A stretch of 64,000 bases of DNA, from positions 1,426,001-1,490,000 of the forward strand of contig NZ_CP026681.1 of NCBI RefSeq assembly GCF_002949735.1, read 5' to 3'. The notes beneath the pieces were generated by a model, which worked only from the letters and a program-made list of their open reading frames with translations, was not told the origin of the DNA and searched no databases. Both the position numbers and the translations under genes were made by a program. The stretch comes from Nostoc sp. 'Peltigera membranacea cyanobiont' N6 (lineage in GTDB: Bacteria; Cyanobacteriota; Cyanobacteriia; Cyanobacteriales; Nostocaceae). Shown here piece after piece: positions 61,076 to 64,000 of the stretch; positions within the stretch are counted from its first letter, which is position 1; every line of letters begins with the position of its first letter.

Positions 61076-62044
61076 ATGACCTATCTAGAAACAGCAGCGC
61101 AATTCTACCGCGAAGTTGCCGAAACCCCGCAAGTTGGACTTTGTTGTGTGCAAAGTACACCCCTGCAATTACCAGGATTAAAAATTCCTTTGGCAATGCA
61201 GGAAATGAACTATGGTTGTGGCACTACCGTTCATCCCACCGAATTAGGAAAGCAACCGACTGTGCTTTATGTCGGCGTTGGTGGCGGCTTAGAAGCTTTG
61301 CAATTCGCTTATTTCTCCCGCTATGCAGGTGCTGTAATTGCCGTTGAACCGGTTGAAGCGATGCGGGAAGCAGCCACACGCAATCTGGAAATTGCTGCTC
61401 AAGAAAACCCGTGGTTTGACACCAGTTTTGTGGAAATCCGCGAAGGCGATGCTTTTAACCTACCCGTTGCGGATCTTCGCGTTGATATTGTGGCGCAGAA
61501 TTGCCTTTTCAATATTTTTGAGCCAGAAGATTTAACCCGTGCTTTAAAAGAAGCCTATCGGGTATTAAAACCAGGGGGACGTTTGCAGATGAGCGATCCC
61601 ATTGCTACTAGTCAAATTCCGGCACATCTTCAAGAAGATGAACGACTAAGAGCCATGTGTTTATCTGGCGCACTCACATATCAAGAGTATACTGAACGGA
61701 TTACAAATGCTGGCTTTGGTCAAGTTGAAATTCGCGCCCGTCGTCCTTATCGTCTACTAGATTCCCATACTTATAATCTAGACGGACATCTACTTTTAGA
61801 AAGCCTGGATTCTGTCTCCTTTAAAGTTGCTATTCCCGAAGATGGCGCTTGTATTTTCACGGGAAAAACAGCAATTTATGCTGGCTCAGAACCCTTCTTT
61901 GACGACTCAGCAGGACATATACTCCAGCGAGGTATTCCCGCAGCAGTGTGTGATAAAACTGCTGCTAAACTTGCGGCACTCAAGCCAACAGAAATAATTG
62001 TTACCAATTCAACCTGGCACTATAGCGGTGGTGGTTGCTGTTAA
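61076..62044 (+). CDS. arsM: Arsenosugar biosynthesis arsenite methyltransferase
   Basis: A 322-residue SAM-dependent As(III) methyltransferase of the type used in arsenosugar synthesis. Candidate arsenic-binding cysteines include C23 and C24 in VGLCCVQST and C48 in NYGCGTTVHP. The SAM-binding loop is VLYVGVGGGLEALQFAYFSR (64-83), and LKEAYRVLKPGGRLQMSDP follows. The C-terminal end SGGGCC has two more cysteines. It methylates arsenite to dimethylarsenate as a substrate for ArsS. The next genes are a phosphate transporter and arsS on the same strand. Confidence 0.92.
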   Translation: MTYLETAAQFYREVAETPQVGLCCVQSTPLQLPGLKIPLAMQEMNYGCGTTVHPTELGKQPTVLYVGVGGGLEALQFAYFSRYAGAVIAVEPVEAMREAATRNLEIAAQENPWFDTSFVEIREGDAFNLPVADLRVDIVAQNCLFNIFEPEDLTRALKEAYRVLKPGGRLQMSDPIATSQIPAHLQEDERLRAMCLSGALTYQEYTERITNAGFGQVEIRARRPYRLLDSHTYNLDGHLLLESLDSVSFKVAIPEDGACIFTGKTAIYAGSEPFFDDSAGHILQRGIPAAVCDKTAAKLAALKPTEIIVTNSTWHYSGGGCC

Positions 62045-62205
62045 TTTATTAGGAAAGAATTCAGGTGTCAGTAGTCGGAATAATGCCTCCGGCACGCTCC
62101 GCGAACAGAACAATTCTGTGCTACCGGGGAATGAATGCACAATTTGAATATTTGACTAATTGCATTCTGAATTATAGATTCTGACTTCTTCTTTATAACC
62201 CCAAA

Positions 62206-63165
62206 ATGTTGTTAATTAGTCTATTTATCGCTACGCTTTTTTTAGCATATTGCAATGGTGCCAATGACAACTGTAAAGGGGTGGCAACGTTGTTTGGTAG
62301 CCGAACTACCAGCTATCAAACAGCAATTTTGTGGGCAACTTTTACAACTTTAGGTGGTGCAGTAACTGCAACTTTTTTGGCAGGTACGCTAATTAAAAAC
62401 TTCTCTGGGAAAGGACTAGTACCTGATGCGATCGCTAATGCACCAGAGTTTCATATCGCAGTTGCGATCGCTGCTGGTTTAACTGTACTGATCGCAACCC
62501 TCATCGGGTTTCCTATTTCCACAACTCACAGTTTAACAGGTGCTATTGTTGGTGCTGGATTAGTAGCCTTCGGACTCCAAGTCAATTTTGCAGTTTTGGT
62601 AAATTCCTTTATTTTACCTCTATTACTCAGTCCCATCATTGCTATTTTCTTGGGAGCAGGAATTTACAGCTTGTCTGGCTATATCAATTCCAAGTGGAAC
62701 CTACCAGTCAATCAGAAAAGGATTGATGCTTGCCATTTTATCAGCGCTGGAATTATCAGTTTTGCGAGAGGATTAAATGATACTCCTAAGATTTTCTCAA
62801 TCGTTCTAATTATTGAGTATTTTTCTATTCAGGGAGGGATGATCACAATTGCGATCGCAATGGCACTTGGCGGTTTACTCAACTCGCAAAAAGTTGCTAT
62901 TACTATGAGTGAAAAGATTACTTCATTGAATCATATTCAAGGCTTATCAGCAAATATAGTAACTGCAATTTTGGTCATTATAGCTAGCCGATTTGGTCTT
63001 CCTATTTCTAGCACTTATGTTTCAGTTGGTTCTATTTTTGGAGTAGGATTAACTGGTAAAAAAGTTAATCTACGTGTTTCTTATCAGATATTATTATCGT
63101 GGATTTTAACTTTACCTACTGCTGCAATTATTAGTGCAATAACTTACAGATTATTGCAAGGTTAG
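62206..63165 (+). CDS. PiT-family inorganic phosphate transporter
   Basis: A 319-residue membrane protein with about 9-10 segments and the two PiT signatures: GANDNCKGVATLFGSRT (18-34) near the N-terminus and RGLNDTPKIFSIVLI in the second half. These transporters move phosphate with a cation, and arsenate as an analogue. It is placed between arsM and arsS, so a link to arsenic metabolism, for example export or exclusion of an arsenical or phosphate supply, is inferred. Its TAG stop lies within the start of a MITE-like element. Confidence 0.92.
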   Translation: MLLISLFIATLFLAYCNGANDNCKGVATLFGSRTTSYQTAILWATFTTLGGAVTATFLAGTLIKNFSGKGLVPDAIANAPEFHIAVAIAAGLTVLIATLIGFPISTTHSLTGAIVGAGLVAFGLQVNFAVLVNSFILPLLLSPIIAIFLGAGIYSLSGYINSKWNLPVNQKRIDACHFISAGIISFARGLNDTPKIFSIVLIIEYFSIQGGMITIAIAMALGGLLNSQKVAITMSEKITSLNHIQGLSANIVTAILVIIASRFGLPISSTYVSVGSIFGVGLTGKKVNLRVSYQILLSWILTLPTAAIISAITYRLLQG

Positions 63166-63326
63166 AATATGTTTGAAAAGTCCTATTGTAAGTATCAAAA
63201 CGTTCTAGATGCCCCTAAATCCCCTTGAAAAGTGGGACTTTGATTCTTCCCCCCTTTTTAAGGGGGGTTAGGGGGGATCGCTAAGTGCCTAAAATCACGG
63301 CGAAATTATTTTCAAACATCCTCTTA
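63162..63326. mobile_element. MITE-like element copy 2 (inverted relative to copy 1)
   Basis: About 165 bp. Its ends TTAGAATATGTTTGAAAAG and the complement of CTAAGAGGATGTTTGAAA are imperfect inverted repeats. It is an inverted relative of 31189-31398, with the same internal words (CCCCCCTAACCCCCCTT, CTAGAACGTTTTGATA) but without the 46-bp insertion. Its left end overlaps the stop codon of the phosphate transporter gene. Confidence 0.75.
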
Positions 63327-63370
63327 GAAAAGTTGAATATATTTCTACCATATTTAAGGGATAGTAACTA

Positions 63371-64000
63371 ATGCAAACTCAATCACAAGTAACGCTAGAT
63401 TCAACAGTCACATCATTTAAAAATAAACTCAATTCCCCTTTGACAAAAAAGGGAATCACTGTTTTACAAATAAATCTAGGTAAGCGCTGTAACCTTTCCT
63501 GTACACACTGTCATGTTGAAGCTGGGCCAAAACGTACAGAAGAACTTTCTCCTGAAATTTGCGAACAATTGATTTCGCTAATTTATAAATCTCCCGAAAC
63601 TAAAATTGTAGATTTAACTGGTGGCGCACCAGAAATGAATTATGGATTTAAGCCATTAGTAGAAGCAGCTAGAGCATCTGGTAAGCAGGTAATTGTCCGG
63701 TCTAATTTGACTATTTATTTTGAAGATGGATTTTCTGATTTACCAGAATACTTTGCTCAACACCAAATAAGAGTTGTGGCTTCCCTACCCTGCTATTTGG
63801 CAGATAATGTTGATAAAATGCGTGGCTCTGGTGTTTTTGATAGTTCAGTCAAAGCTTTACAATGGCTTAACAAAGTTGGCTATGGTAAAGAACAAAATTT
63901 AATTTTGGACTTGGTATTTAATCCCCAGTTACCCACTAGTGAAAAATTTTCTTTAGCTCCCGAACAGACTAACCTAGAACGAGATTATAAAATGTTCTTA
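63371..64000 (+). CDS. arsS: Arsenosugar biosynthesis radical SAM protein ArsS (partial, 3' end cut by window)
   Basis: At least 210 residues of a longer protein; the stop is beyond the window. The 4Fe-4S/SAM motif is RCNLSCTHCHVEAGPKR with C40, C44 and C47, and VDLTGGAPEMNYGFKPLVEA then ARASGKQ is the usual SAM-binding part. The pattern is the rSAM/Cys-rich ArsS family, which joins a deoxyadenosyl group to dimethylarsenic to build the arsenosugar skeleton. The ATG follows the MITE-like element by 44 bp. ArsM and the phosphate transporter precede it on the same strand. Confidence 0.88.
   Translation, partial: MQTQSQVTLDSTVTSFKNKLNSPLTKKGITVLQINLGKRCNLSCTHCHVEAGPKRTEELSPEICEQLISLIYKSPETKIVDLTGGAPEMNYGFKPLVEAARASGKQVIVRSNLTIYFEDGFSDLPEYFAQHQIRVVASLPCYLADNVDKMRGSGVFDSSVKALQWLNKVGYGKEQNLILDLVFNPQLPTSEKFSLAPEQTNLERDYKMFL

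Overview
The window looks like chromosomal DNA of a filamentous, heterocyst-forming cyanobacterium close to Nostoc/Anabaena. The signs are: many HIP1 octamers (GCGATCGC) inside genes and spacers; heptanucleotide tandem repeats (STRR type) next to gene ends; AT-rich spacers with dispersed palindromes; and cyanobacterial families such as a group 2 sigma factor, DUF3143, a stand-alone M41-like Zn protease, a Mo-nitrogenase C-terminal-like small protein and a charged-tail DnaK. No tRNA, rRNA or CRISPR array was seen.

Layout. 0.1-15.3 kb is mixed housekeeping and regulation: a DUF4340 protein, purU, a divergent pair made of a coiled-coil membrane protein and a TerB-dynamin-like GTPase, an M41-like membrane protease, a GGDEF cyclase with a degenerate receiver, an HMA metal-binding protein, alaS, a ureidoglycolate lyase-like protein, a group 2 sigma factor and a stand-alone RibD-type deaminase. 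15.3-16.8 kb is a long non-coding spacer with strong hairpins and a remnant of a DNA-binding protein gene. 16.8-31.1 kb is a co-directional exopolysaccharide cluster: a BY-kinase/chain-length regulator, a flippase, an O-antigen polymerase/ligase-like protein, a methyltransferase, a WecG/TagA/CpsF enzyme and seven confirmed or putative glycosyltransferases. No initiating sugar-phosphate transferase or outer-membrane exporter lies inside the window. After dxr (31.5-32.7 kb) comes a second membrane group (33.1-41.1 kb) of GT-C type lipid-linked sugar transferases and a fused double EamA transporter.

41.2-44.7 kb is accessory: a C5 DNA methyltransferase overlapping a Bpu10I-like restriction endonuclease gene that is broken by one extra base, then a small aspartic-protease operon and an unknown gene. 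44.7-56.2 kb is core: clpC, rimI, lysA, cdaA-uppS (4-nt overlap), DUF3143, two J-domain proteins and dnaK. 56.7-61 kb holds an M28 peptidase, a SagB/ThcOx dehydrogenase, the Mo-nitrogenase C-terminal-like protein and an OmpR-type regulator. 61-64 kb is an arsenosugar locus, arsM - PiT phosphate transporter - arsS; arsS runs off the window.

The observations most worth follow-up are the divergent dynamin/coiled-coil pair, the frameshifted restriction endonuclease beside an intact methyltransferase, the arsM-pit-arsS arrangement, and a pair of related MITE-like repeats (31.2 and 63.2 kb), one of which carries a second small repeat inserted inside it. I found no system that I can call wholly new with confidence.
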